A stretch of DNA of 32,337 nt from Stagnimonas sp. (lineage in GTDB: Bacteria; Pseudomonadota; Gammaproteobacteria; Nevskiales; Nevskiaceae): NCBI GenBank assembly GCA_030652575.1, contig JAUSQI010000050.1, forward strand, positions 1 to 32,337, in the 5' to 3' direction. Shown in pieces: positions 22,949-30,840 of this stretch (its first letter is position 1; every line of letters begins with the position of its first letter). Below the pieces are notes generated by a model. The model saw only the letters and a list, made by a program, of their open reading frames with translations. It was not told the origin of the DNA and did no database searches. The translations under genes were made by a program, and so were the position numbers.

Positions 22949-25111
22949 ATGATCCGCAGCCCGCTTTATCTGCTCGCCGCCGCCATCGCCCTCCCGCAGT
23001 CAGTGCATGCAGAGGAAGACTCCAGACCCCGCACCGCTGCGGACGATGCCTTGAGCAGCACCGTGCTGGAGGCCGTGACGGTGGTCGGCAGCAATGACCA
23101 GTCGCTCAAGGCCGCTGGCAGCAGCGTGGTCATCGACGGCGAGACGCTCGAAAAAAGTCGTGTGCTCACCACCAACGAAGCCCTGCGCAAGGCTGGCGTA
23201 AATGTGCGTGACGAGGAGGGACTGGGCCTGCGCCCCAACATCGGTATTCGCGGACAAAACCCCACTCGCTCGACCAAGACGTTGCTACTAGAAGATGGCA
23301 TTCCCTTCGCCTACGGCAGCTATGGCGACAACGCCAGCTACTACCACCCGCCGGTCGAACGCTTTGACCGCATTGAAGTGTTGAAGGGCACGGCGCAGGC
23401 GCTTTACGGGCCGCAGACGATCTCTGGACTAGTCAACTACATTACGCCCGCACCAACGCAATCGCTGAGCGGCGGCTTGACCATCGCCGGCGGCGAGCAG
23501 AACTATCTCAACACCCACGGCTATGTATCTGGTAGCGGTTTGAGGCTGGATGTGCTGCGCAAGAAGGCCGATGGCGCGCGCGACAACATCGACAGCGATC
23601 TCACCGATTTCAGTGCCAAGGGCGTGTTCGATCTCGCCCCTGGCCACCGTCTCACAGCACGCGCCAGCCGCTACCGCGAAGACAGCAACATCACTTATAG
23701 CGGCATCACCGACGCCGAGTTTCAGAACTTCGGGCGCTCATACAACCCATTCTCCAACGACACCTTCGATGCCACACGCAGCGGCGCTTCGCTGACGCAC
23801 GAATGGACGCTGACCCCGTCAGCCGTCCTCAAGACCAATGTCTACACCGCGTATTTTTCGCGCGACTGGTGGCGGCAGGCTTCGACCACCAGCGATGGCC
23901 AGTGTGGCGCGGCATTTACCACCGCCCGCAACAATGGCATGGCGGTAGACCCCAACAGCTGCAACTCGGCCCAGGGCCGCTTGCGCGACTACCGCACCAC
24001 CGGCGTAGAGCCTCGTCTGAGCGTCAGCCACAGCCTGTTCGGACTGCCGCAGGATTTGATCGTCGGCGCGCGTGCGCATTTCGAGACCCAGCAGCGCGTG
24101 CAGAAGAACGGCACCACACCGACCGCCCGCGATGGCACCGTCGTCGAGCGCAATCGCCGCGAGGCCGATGCCTATGCCTACTTTGCACAGAACACGGTGC
24201 AGTTCGGTGCGCTGTCGGTGACGCCCGGCATTCGCGTGGAAAACGTCAACTACCGGCGCGAGAACCAGTTGCCCAATGGCCTTGCGGGCGAGGCCGATTT
24301 CACCGAGACGCTGCCGAGTCTGGCACTCAGCTATGCCTTGTCGGGCAAGACATCCGTCTTTGCAGGCGTCCACAAGGGCTTTGCACCGCCTGCCACGGCA
24401 GACCTCATCGGCAACAACGGCGCGACCGTGGCTGAACTCGAATCCGAGCGCAGCATCAATGCCGAACTCGGTATCCGCAGCAGCGCCCTTCCCGGCATTC
24501 GACTGGAGCTGGTCGCATTCCGCAACGACTTCGACAACCAGATCGTGGTCGGCAGCATTGCCGGTGGCAACACACCGCTGGCGCAGGGCAAGACACTGTA
24601 TGAAGGGCTTGAACTGAACGGCCGCGTCGATCTTGCCCGCGTGCTCGCGCTGCCGGGCCGCGTCAAGCCGTTCGTGGAACTAGCCTGGACCTACCTGCCA
24701 ACCGCCGATGCGCAAACTGCCTTCACGCGCGTAGACAACGGTCAGGCCGTTGCTGGCTCCGCCGATGGCCGTCGCCTGCCTTACGCGCCGGAACAGCTGG
24801 TCACCGCCACGCTGGGTGCCGAAGTGGGTCTGATCGAGGCGCGCTTCGAGGCCGTATACATCGGCGAGCAGTTTGCCGACTTCGCCAACACCGAAAACCC
24901 CACCGCCAACGGTAATGGCCAGATCGGCAAGATCAGCGACTCGCTGGTCTACAACGCCGCCCTCAACGCCAGCCTGCCCGGCTACGAGAACGTCACCGTG
25001 TTTGTCGCGGCGAAGAACCTCACAGATGAGACCGACATCGTTGATCGTACCCGTGGCATCCAGCTCAACCAGCCGCGCATCGTGCTGGGTGGTATCAACT
25101 TGAAGTTTTGA
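22949..25111 (+). CDS. TonB-dependent outer-membrane receptor, siderophore/FecA-like
   Basis: A 720-residue receptor with a Sec signal (MIRSPLYLLAAAIALPQSVHA), a TonB-box-like stretch (LEAVTVVGS, about residues 40-48), a plug domain with LRPNIGIRGQNPTRSTKTLL, DGIPFAYG, and IEVLKGTAQALYGPQTISG, then a 22-strand-type barrel ending LGGINLKF with the terminal Phe. The plug sequence resembles Fe(III)-dicitrate/siderophore receptors rather than vitamin B12 receptors. There is no FecA-type N-terminal signalling extension and no FecI/FecR pair nearby. Upstream are a Fur-like site and a palindrome; downstream is a good terminator, so it is probably transcribed alone. The ligand is unknown. A copper complex or the local NRPS-PKS product are possibilities, by context only. 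Confidence 0.93.
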   Translation: MIRSPLYLLAAAIALPQSVHAEEDSRPRTAADDALSSTVLEAVTVVGSNDQSLKAAGSSVVIDGETLEKSRVLTTNEALRKAGVNVRDEEGLGLRPNIGIRGQNPTRSTKTLLLEDGIPFAYGSYGDNASYYHPPVERFDRIEVLKGTAQALYGPQTISGLVNYITPAPTQSLSGGLTIAGGEQNYLNTHGYVSGSGLRLDVLRKKADGARDNIDSDLTDFSAKGVFDLAPGHRLTARASRYREDSNITYSGITDAEFQNFGRSYNPFSNDTFDATRSGASLTHEWTLTPSAVLKTNVYTAYFSRDWWRQASTTSDGQCGAAFTTARNNGMAVDPNSCNSAQGRLRDYRTTGVEPRLSVSHSLFGLPQDLIVGARAHFETQQRVQKNGTTPTARDGTVVERNRREADAYAYFAQNTVQFGALSVTPGIRVENVNYRRENQLPNGLAGEADFTETLPSLALSYALSGKTSVFAGVHKGFAPPATADLIGNNGATVAELESERSINAELGIRSSALPGIRLELVAFRNDFDNQIVVGSIAGGNTPLAQGKTLYEGLELNGRVDLARVLALPGRVKPFVELAWTYLPTADAQTAFTRVDNGQAVAGSADGRRLPYAPEQLVTATLGAEVGLIEARFEAVYIGEQFADFANTENPTANGNGQIGKISDSLVYNAALNASLPGYENVTVFVAAKNLTDETDIVDRTRGIQLNQPRIVLGGINLKF

Positions 25112-25137
25112 GTTTTCAGCAGAAGGATGCGAACCAG

Positions 25138-25162
25138 AAGGCTCCTGCGGCGGAGCCTTTCC
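25138..25162 (+). terminator. Intrinsic terminator after the TonB receptor
   Basis: A perfect 8-bp stem, AAGGCTCC (25138-25145) and GGAGCCTT (25152-25159), with a 6-base loop TGCGGC runs into a short T stretch. It lies 26 bp after the receptor stop and well before the AraC start at 25249. Confidence 0.8.
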
Positions 25163-25248
25163 GGTTCGGTCTTCTCACTTAATGCACTGCTGGACGACTC
25201 ACCGTTTCTGCCGCCCACTGGCGTAACGAGTCAGACTGCGCCCCTGCC

Positions 25249-25998
25249 ATGACAGATCACCTCAGCGCCGGAATCTGGAAGGGCCAGGCCCGCATGGGTC
25301 TGGGCTGGGGCGAGTTTGTCGGGGTCGCTGGCGACAACGCGCCGCACAGCCACCATGCCGTGCAGGTGATGTTGTCGGAGCAGCCCCAGCCACTCTGGAC
25401 GGCCGCATCGGGTTGGCAAGCAGTACATGGCGCGCTGCTCGGGCCAGAGCTTAGTCATCAACTCGGCTCCCATGGGCTGCCAGTGCGGTTGGTCTATATC
25501 GAACCTCATTCCGAGGCAGGCCGACGACTGATGGCAGTGCTCGACAACGGCCTGCGTGTGTTGACGGTGGACGAGTGCAAGGCGGCGCAGCGCGCTCTGG
25601 ACGCCCATGACGCGCCCGACAGGGCGCTTGCCGTGGTGCTGTCGTCGGCCTCGGACGGATCTAGTCGGGAGAACGGAGACAGCGACATCGAGAGGTGGAT
25701 CGCCGCGCTGCCGACGAGCCTGCCAGATCGTCTGACCGCCGCTGCCTGTGCGCGGCAGTTGGGGCTATCGAGCAGCCGATTCCTGCACCGCTTCCGCGCC
25801 CACACCGGCCTGCCGCTGCGGCCCTATCTGCGCTGGCGTCGGCTGCTCGTGGCGCTGCGCGCAGCCATGCAAGGTGCCAGCCTCACCGAGGCCGCACACG
25901 CGGCAGGCTTCTCGGATGCCGCGCATTTCACCCGCACCTTCCGGCGGCATTTCGGGATGGCCCCCAGTGCCTTAACCACGATGGCGTTGCCGAAGTAG
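25249..25998 (+). CDS. AraC-family regulator, cupin-type sensor (copy 2)
   Basis: A 249-residue paralog of the regulator at 18049. Shared features are a Gly/Trp-rich start (RMGLGWGEFVG), a His motif (APHSHHAVQVMLSE), WQAVHGALLGPELSHQL, and a closely similar AraC HTH (LTAAACARQLGLSSSRFLHR, RPYLRWRRLLVAL, AAGFSDAAHFTRTFRRHFG). The ATG at 25249 follows the receptor terminator by 86 bp, so it has its own promoter, which is not obvious in the sequence. A hydroxylase gene follows after 64 bp on the same strand, so the two probably form a unit. The ligand is unknown; the His-rich cupin strand suggests a metal or a small acid. Confidence 0.87.
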   Translation: MTDHLSAGIWKGQARMGLGWGEFVGVAGDNAPHSHHAVQVMLSEQPQPLWTAASGWQAVHGALLGPELSHQLGSHGLPVRLVYIEPHSEAGRRLMAVLDNGLRVLTVDECKAAQRALDAHDAPDRALAVVLSSASDGSSRENGDSDIERWIAALPTSLPDRLTAAACARQLGLSSSRFLHRFRAHTGLPLRPYLRWRRLLVALRAAMQGASLTEAAHAAGFSDAAHFTRTFRRHFGMAPSALTTMALPK

Positions 25999-26062
25999 CC
26001 AATTCATTCAAGCCAAAGGCTAGCATCGCTCCGCATCCTCTCCGCACTTCTGGAGAATCCCG

Positions 26063-26929
26063 ATGCGCGCACTGCTCAAGCCCCTGATCCGCACCACGTC
26101 CTATCCCTTGATCGCAGGAGGTGCGGCGCTGCTGCTGATCCATCTGGCGAGCATCGGTGCCGCCTACTGGCCGCTGTTCCCAATGGTGGTCGTTAGCGGC
26201 ATCACGGCGGTGGCGCTCTTGGAGCGCATCGCCCCGTTCGAGCTGGACTGGAACCGCGACCACGACGGCGACACCGTGGCCGATGCGCTGCACCTGTTCG
26301 TGAGCTACCTGCTGATCCAATCCAGCGTCGCCATCGCTTTCGGCCTGCGCGACTGGCTCCCGGCCGATTGGGTGCTGTGGCCGCAGCAGGCCCCGATGTG
26401 GGCGCAAGTGCTGCTGGCGGGGCTGATCCTTGATCTCGGTCTCTATGCCATGCACCGCGCCAGCCACGCCAGCGGCTCTCTCTGGCGGCTCCATGCCATC
26501 CACCACAGCCCGGAGCGCCTCTACTGGCTCAATGGCGGTCGCCGTCACCCGCTCTCGGCCCTGGTGCTGGCCGGGCCGGGACTGACGGTGCTCTTTCTGC
26601 TGGGCGCAACACCCATCGCAGTCGGCGCCTGGCTGAGTTTCATGAGCGTGCATCTGGCCTTCCAGCACGCCAACCTCGACTACCGGCTGGGGCCATTCCG
26701 CTACCTGCTCGGTGTGGCCGAAATGCACCGCTTTCATCACAAGCGCGACTTCGAGGACGCGCAAGTCAACTTCGGCGAGGTGTTCCTGATCTGGGATCGC
26801 CTGTTCGGCACCTTTCACGACGCCTCGCGTAGCCCAGGCAAGGGTGAAGTCGGGCTGCATGGCGACACGCTGCCTGCCGGTTACTGGGGGCAACTGGCGT
26901 GGCCCTTCTCCAAAAGACCGAGCGACTGA
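26063..26929 (+). CDS. Membrane fatty-acid-hydroxylase/sterol-desaturase family protein (copy 2)
   Basis: A 288-residue near-twin of the protein at 21474. The same three His boxes are present (HRASH, HAIHH, HRFHH) with the intervening HLAFQH, and long stretches are identical in the C-terminal two thirds, for example SPERLYWLNGGRRHPLSALV and FEDAQVNFGEV. The N-terminal 80 residues are more divergent. TGGAG upstream of the ATG mirrors the leader of copy 1. It follows the AraC gene by 64 bp and ends 1 bp from the convergent merR stop. The substrate is unknown; it may modify membrane lipids in response to the stress sensed by the AraC protein. Confidence 0.88.
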   Translation: MRALLKPLIRTTSYPLIAGGAALLLIHLASIGAAYWPLFPMVVVSGITAVALLERIAPFELDWNRDHDGDTVADALHLFVSYLLIQSSVAIAFGLRDWLPADWVLWPQQAPMWAQVLLAGLILDLGLYAMHRASHASGSLWRLHAIHHSPERLYWLNGGRRHPLSALVLAGPGLTVLFLLGATPIAVGAWLSFMSVHLAFQHANLDYRLGPFRYLLGVAEMHRFHHKRDFEDAQVNFGEVFLIWDRLFGTFHDASRSPGKGEVGLHGDTLPAGYWGQLAWPFSKRPSD

Positions 26930-26930
26930 A

Positions 26931-27350
26931 TCAGCCCGCCGCCGCTCCGAGTTGCAGTGCCTCGATGAGCGGACAGGACACACGACCGCGAGTTGCCTGG
27001 CACGCCGTCACCAGTTGCGACAGAGCGCGTTCCATTCGGCGAAGCTGCTTCAAGCGTGACCGGACATCTGTGAGCCGCTGCGCAGCGAGCGTAGCCGCCT
27101 CACGGCAGTGCGTGCCGTCGTCGAGACGCAGTAGTTCGGCGATCTCGTCGAGATTGAAGCCAATGCCCTGTGCAGACTTGATGAAGCGCAGGCGCGCGGC
27201 GTCAGATTCCTGGTAGCGGCGGATACCACCATAAGGCTTGGGCGGTGGCACCAGCAGGCCCTTGAGCTGGTAGAAGCGAATGGTCTCGACATGCACCCCA
27301 GTCTCTTTGGCGAGCGTGCCGATGGTGAATCGGTGCGGAACGTCTGGCAT
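26931..27350 (-). CDS. merR: Mercury-responsive regulator MerR
   Basis: A 139-residue MerR protein with all three Hg(II)-binding Cys in place: one in [12 protein letters not shown], and two in [15 protein letters not shown] with the usual eight-residue spacing. The N-terminal HTH reads [20 protein letters not shown]. It represses and, with Hg(II), activates the divergent merTP promoter by unwinding its 19-bp spacer. The ATG at 27350 lies at the edge of that promoter. The presence of all three Cys separates it from the copA-linked MerR at 15145, which lacks the first. Confidence 0.95.
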   Translation of the reverse strand: MPDVPHRFTIGTLAKETGVHVETIRFYQLKGLLVPPPKPYGGIRRYQESDAARLRFIKSAQGIGFNLDEIAELLRLDDGTHCREAATLAAQRLTDVRSRLKQLRRMERALSQLVTACQATRGRVSCPLIEALQLGAAAG

Positions 27351-27353
27351 GGC

Positions 27354-27384
27354 TTGTGTCCGTAGTTGACTACGGAGCTAATCT
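27354..27384 (+). promoter_or_regulatory. MerR promoter-operator for merT-merP
   Basis: The site has -35 TTGTGT (27354-27359), a 19-bp spacer and -10 TAATCT (27379-27384). The spacer contains a perfect dyad, CCGTAG-TTGA-CTACGG (27360-27375), with the same 6-4-6 layout as the classical mer operator. The merT start lies 34 bp downstream of the -10 box. Confidence 0.9.
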
Positions 27385-27418
27385 TACGGCAGCTCCCCAA
27401 CTCCTGTCCGAGATTCCC

Positions 27419-27775
27419 ATGTCACCCTCCACACCTGACCGAAGCCGCGCCGCCCTGATGACCGGCGGCCTGGCGGCGATCCTCGCATCGAGCTGCTGCC
27501 TGGGGCCGCTGCTGCTCGTGTCGCTGGGTTTCAGTGGTGCCTGGCTTGGCTCGCTGCGCGCACTCGACCCCTATCGCCCCTGGTTTATCGGCGTCGCCCT
27601 GATCGCATTGTTCTTCGCCTACCGGCGCATCTTTCGTCCCGTGCAGGAATGCAAGCCGGACGAGGTGTGCGCGCTGCCGGAAGTGCGCCGCACCTACCAG
27701 TGGCTGTTCTGGATCGTCGCTGCACTCACGGCTGTAGCACTGGGCTTTCCCTATGTCCTTCCGCTGTTCTACTGA
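27419..27775 (+). CDS. merT: Mercuric ion transport protein MerT
   Basis: A 118-residue inner-membrane protein, the normal length for MerT. It has three hydrophobic helices, a Cys pair in the first (ASSCCLGPLL, residues 26-27) and a second pair in the cytosolic loop (ECKPDEVC). The family passes Hg(II) from periplasmic MerP into the cytosol. The ATG at 27419 is chosen over upstream in-frame starts because the earlier ones fall inside the promoter and MerT homology begins here. merP follows 9 bp later. No mercuric reductase gene is present in the window. Confidence 0.93.
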   Translation: MSPSTPDRSRAALMTGGLAAILASSCCLGPLLLVSLGFSGAWLGSLRALDPYRPWFIGVALIALFFAYRRIFRPVQECKPDEVCALPEVRRTYQWLFWIVAALTAVALGFPYVLPLFY

Positions 27776-27784
27776 GGGTTCACC

Positions 27785-28066
27785 ATGAAATCGTTTGCCT
27801 TTTCCGTCCTGCTGCTCAGTGCAGTGCCTGTGTTCGCGGCGACGCAACAGGTCACGTTGTCGGTGCCGGACATGAACTGCGCGGCCTGCCCGATCACCAT
27901 CAAGAAGGTGCTCTCGAAGATGGATGGCGTGAGCCAGATCGAACTGAGCGCCAAGACCCACCAAGCCGTTGTGACCTACGACGACACCAAGACCACCGTG
28001 CAGGCGATCACCTCGGCCACGGCGGACGTCGGGTTTCCTTCCACCGTGATAGCGCCCGCTCGATGA
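27785..28066 (+). CDS. merP: Periplasmic mercury-binding protein MerP
   Basis: A 93-residue protein with a signal peptide (MKSFAFSVLLLSAVPVFA) and a heavy-metal-associated domain with the motif MNCAAC (Cys32 and Cys35), then ITIKKVLSKMDGVSQIELS and a closing ADVGFPSTVI. It scavenges Hg(II) in the periplasm and hands it to MerT. The stop overlaps the next start (ATGA at 28063-28066). A copper-chaperone role would be an alternative, but MerP is favoured by the neighbours merR and merT. Confidence 0.92.
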   Translation: MKSFAFSVLLLSAVPVFAATQQVTLSVPDMNCAACPITIKKVLSKMDGVSQIELSAKTHQAVVTYDDTKTTVQAITSATADVGFPSTVIAPAR

Positions 28067-28287
28067 AGATCGCCACACTGCAATCCGTGCTGACCTGCCC
28101 GCACTGCCAGCGGGCGGAAGCGGAAACGATGCCGACCGATGCCTGTCAGTGGTTCTACGAGTGCAAGGGCTGTGGCCAGCTGCTCAAGCCGAAACCCGGC
28201 GACTGCTGCGTGTATTGCTCCTATGGCACGGTGCCTTGCCCGCCGATCCAAGCAGCGCCTAACCTTGAGAAAGGCTGCTGCGGATAG
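28063..28287 (+). CDS. Small Cys-rich mer-operon protein (GDCCVYCSYG type)
   Basis: A 74-residue cytosolic protein rich in Cys: TCPHCQ near the start, CKGCGQLL in the middle, and GDCCVYCSYGTVPCPPIQ followed by KGCCG at the end. The GDCCVYCSYG motif defines a small conserved family found after merTP in many mer operons; its role is not established. The two CxxC pairs suggest metal or zinc binding. The ATG overlaps the merP stop, so the two are co-translated. It is intact. Confidence 0.88.
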   Translation: MKIATLQSVLTCPHCQRAEAETMPTDACQWFYECKGCGQLLKPKPGDCCVYCSYGTVPCPPIQAAPNLEKGCCG

Positions 28288-28320
28288 AGGGGAAGCGATG
28301 AGATTGTTTAGGTCAAAGAC

Positions 28321-28581
28321 GTGTTAGTTCTTCGGGATTGGCCCGGTGATCCCCAAGTGCGTGTCGGCATCCAGTTCACGCTTGCCCCACCGGCATTTGA
28401 ACCCAGCAAATATCCGGGCTGGGTCTATCTTTTCATCGAGAACATCGACGCACTGGCAGTGGAGTATCAGTCGCGCGGGCTGTCGTTCACGCGACAACTC
28501 GAATCCAAGGCGCACGGGATGCGCGAGTTCGAGTTGCTGAATTTGAATGGCTACAAGCTCCGATTTGGTCAGTATCTGTAG
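28321..28581 (+). pseudogene. C-terminal fragment of a VOC (glyoxalase/bleomycin-resistance) family protein
   Basis: The frame encodes 86 residues matching only the second half of a VOC-fold protein: YPGWVYLFIENIDALAVEYQ, RGLSFTRQLESKAHGMREFE and LNLNGYKLRFGQYL, including the conserved Glu of the metal site. Complete members have about 120-140 residues and a matching first half. Just upstream an ATG at 28298 opens a short frame MRLFRSKTC that stops at once, which looks like the remains of a VOC N-terminus joined out of frame. A GTG at 28321 could start the remaining piece. It is probably a deletion product at the end of the mer transcript. Confidence 0.65.
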
Positions 28582-28627
28582 GCCCCACAAGGACTGCCGG
28601 AGCTGGACGTGGTGAGCTGCATGCGAA

Positions 28628-29140
28628 TTACGGCCAGACCCTGGAGCTGCCGTCGCCAGAAACCAGCAACGTCTGGCTACTGACGATTTCCGACTTTCCC
28701 TCGCTGTTTGGTTTCACCGTATCCACCTGCTGGATGCCGATCCCCGAGGGATGCTCGCGCGCCAGCTTGTGCAGCAGTTCGGGCGAGATGTGGCCTTCGA
28801 GGAAATAGCCCATGTAAGTTGCCGGATGGCAGCCTTTGGCCGTGTCTGGCACATGCCATTGCCTGCGCGCGCCACTCAGGTCTTCCAACTCGAAATCCCG
28901 CACCACGAAGCCCTCGTCCTCAAGCCTGTGCTTCCAGCCTTGCACGCAGGCGCAGTCGTGTCGCCAGGCGACTTGCACCAGCTTCTCAGGCGGTGTGGGA
29001 AACAGTCGATCCCAACTCATCAGGATCGCCGCGAGTGCGCCGAATGGCAGGGCCACGAATGCGGCGACTCTGAGCTGCCGGGTCGGCAGGCCCTGCCCGG
29101 ACGGCAATGCAGATTCCGTTCTTCGACGTTTCCTGGGCAT
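28628..29140 (-). CDS. DUF411-like protein with degenerate Cys cluster
   Basis: A 170-residue protein with one N-terminal membrane helix (VAAFVALPFGALAAIL, about residues 25-40). The rest aligns with DUF411: VAWRHDCACVQGWKHRLEDE stands where the family has HPTCGCCEKW, and KGCHPATYMGYFLEGHIS matches the second conserved Cys-His block. The CGCC cluster has become CACV, so one Cys is lost and the metal site is probably altered. The ATG at 29140 is preferred to a GTG at 29167, which would overlap the upstream gene; GAAG precedes it. It follows the phosphodiesterase-like gene by 8 bp, suggesting co-transcription. A canonical paralog lies at 5120. Confidence 0.75.
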   Translation of the reverse strand: MPRKRRRTESALPSGQGLPTRQLRVAAFVALPFGALAAILMSWDRLFPTPPEKLVQVAWRHDCACVQGWKHRLEDEGFVVRDFELEDLSGARRQWHVPDTAKGCHPATYMGYFLEGHISPELLHKLAREHPSGIGIQQVDTVKPNSEGKSEIVSSQTLLVSGDGSSRVWP

Positions 29141-29148
29141 GCTTCGAG

Positions 29149-30753
29149 TCAGTCGAAACGCCCGCACACCGTCGGCGATGCCGCATTGGGGTTGGCGTCG
29201 AACTGCGTGAAGGCTTGGTTGAGGATGCGACCATCAAAGCCGCTGCCTTCCGGGAAGTCCGCCGCCTGAATGTTGAGGCCGAGCAGCCATGCGACCGTCG
29301 GCGTTATGTCGATGTTCTCGGCCTGTTCCGGCAGGCGGTCTAAGTCGCTCACAGTGGGCGTGGAGGCTGCAATGACTTGTCCCCGCTTCACCCAGGGCGA
29401 GCCACCGCTGATGAGCATGGTGTTGCGGAAGGTGACGGGATGGCCGTGGTTGCCGGGGATGGGGTTGCCCGTCGCGTCCGGCTCCGAGAACTTGAAACCG
29501 CGCGCGGCCACCAGCACCAGGTCGCCGAGGTTGGGATGCTTGGAGACGAGGCTGGCGGGCATGGTGCCGTCGGGGTCGGCGGCATCGTCGGTCGTGTACC
29601 AGGCACCAACGATCTGCGCGGCATTGGTGGGGCGCGTGGCACCAGGGCAGAGCGTGGCGCAGTCAGTGGCTCCGATCAGGCAGGCACGGGCCGCGCGCAG
29701 CGCGGCCTGACGCTGCGCCAGCGGCAGGCCGCGATCCATCACGTAAATGCTGTCGCTGCCGCCGTTCTGCACGGCGGTCATCGGCGTGAAGCAACTGGCG
29801 AGCGCGTCCAGCGTGCCCTGCGTGGAGATGCCGTTGACGAGGGGGTTCAGCGCGATGTCGGTGCCGTGGTCGCTGGTGACGATCATCACCGTGTTCTCCC
29901 AGCGGCCTGCATCTTCGAGTGCGGTGCGCAGGCGACCGATCTCAGCGTCTGCCGTGACCAGTGCAGCGGCACGCGCCGGAGTGCCGAAGGCGTGCGCAAA
30001 GCGATCCACATCGCCGAGGCTCACGAACAAGAAGTCCGCGTCTGGCAACTGCGTGAGGGCCTGGTTCATGGTCGGGCGATCCGGCGTGTATTCAAAACCG
30101 GGGCCGATATAGGCGGGGCTGGTGGTCGGGTCCCAGTGCGTGTCGGGGATGGCGTTGAACACCCGGGCATTGCGGTTGGCACGCACCGGGTCGAAGGCAT
30201 CACCCGCGAAGACCTCGAACATGTATTTCTTCGACATCGTGGCCCCGGTCTGGATGGCGGGGTTGATGCCCTTCACACGGCACTGCTGGTCGATCCAGGT
30301 GAAGACGGTGTTGGCGGTGAGTTCCTCAGGCAGCGAGAGGTCGCGCTCGACCGGGTTCAGCGGGTCGAAAAAGTCGATGAAGTTGTTGGTGGCGATGCCA
30401 TTCCGCTGCGGATACACGCCGGTCATCATCGCCACATGGTTGGGCGTGGTCTCGGCAGAGAACACGGCGCGGCTCTCGTTGTAGAACGTGCCTTCGGTCT
30501 TCAGCGCATTGAGGTTGGGCGTGGTGGCGGTGATCTCCTGCGGCATCAGGCTATCGACCACGGCGACGACGACGGTGAGCTTCTTGGCACCGAGCACCGG
30601 CGGGGTGCTGGGTGGGGTTGAAGGGGGTGTGGAGGGCGCGGGTGTGGTCGGTGTGCTGGCGACATCCGGGGCTGAGCTGTTGCCGCACCCCACGACCAGC
30701 AGCGTGGCGGCGATGCCGATGATGGGGTTGAACAAAGAGCGATGAAGGCGCAT
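29149..30753 (-). CDS. Alkaline-phosphatase-superfamily lipoprotein (phosphodiesterase-like)
   Basis: A 534-residue exported lipoprotein: the lipobox LLVVGC ends about residue 23, and a Thr/Pro/Ser linker (residues 30-52) leads into the catalytic domain. Motifs of the nucleotide pyrophosphatase/phosphodiesterase branch are present: VVDSLMPQ (metal Asp), the nucleophile Thr in SAETTPNHVAMMTGVYPQRN, DVDRFAHAFG, TSDHGTDI, and NHGHPV near the C-terminus. Such enzymes hydrolyse phosphodiesters using two Zn(II) ions; the substrate is unknown. Several Cys in the second half may form disulfides. It lies downstream of the zinc-ribbon gene on the same strand, with an 87-bp gap containing a stem-loop. 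The link to copper is not apparent. Confidence 0.88.
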   Translation of the reverse strand: MRLHRSLFNPIIGIAATLLVVGCGNSSAPDVASTPTTPAPSTPPSTPPSTPPVLGAKKLTVVVAVVDSLMPQEITATTPNLNALKTEGTFYNESRAVFSAETTPNHVAMMTGVYPQRNGIATNNFIDFFDPLNPVERDLSLPEELTANTVFTWIDQQCRVKGINPAIQTGATMSKKYMFEVFAGDAFDPVRANRNARVFNAIPDTHWDPTTSPAYIGPGFEYTPDRPTMNQALTQLPDADFLFVSLGDVDRFAHAFGTPARAAALVTADAEIGRLRTALEDAGRWENTVMIVTSDHGTDIALNPLVNGISTQGTLDALASCFTPMTAVQNGGSDSIYVMDRGLPLAQRQAALRAARACLIGATDCATLCPGATRPTNAAQIVGAWYTTDDAADPDGTMPASLVSKHPNLGDLVLVAARGFKFSEPDATGNPIPGNHGHPVTFRNTMLISGGSPWVKRGQVIAASTPTVSDLDRLPEQAENIDITPTVAWLLGLNIQAADFPEGSGFDGRILNQAFTQFDANPNAASPTVCGRFD

Positions 30754-30797
30754 GAATCCTCCTGCAAGAGGGATGGTGAAAGGGGGGCAGTCATTTT

Positions 30798-30825
30798 GGT
30801 CATCGCCCGTGGCATGGCGATGACC
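30798..30825. other. Intergenic stem-loop between the zinc-ribbon and phosphodiesterase genes
   Basis: A perfect 10-bp inverted repeat, GGTCATCGCC (30798-30807) and GGCGATGACC (30816-30825), encloses an 8-base loop. In the direction of transcription (minus) it is followed by AAAAT rather than a T-run, so it is not a standard terminator for the upstream gene. It may protect or process the mRNA. Confidence 0.55.
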
Positions 30826-30840
30826 AGCGCAGCCTGTGGA

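Noticed and set aside
29377-30621. Open frame of 414 codons on the plus strand opposite the phosphodiesterase gene
   Set aside because: It is antisense to a gene with lipobox and catalytic motifs; composition (Gly, Val, Arg, His) is typical of an antisense shadow.
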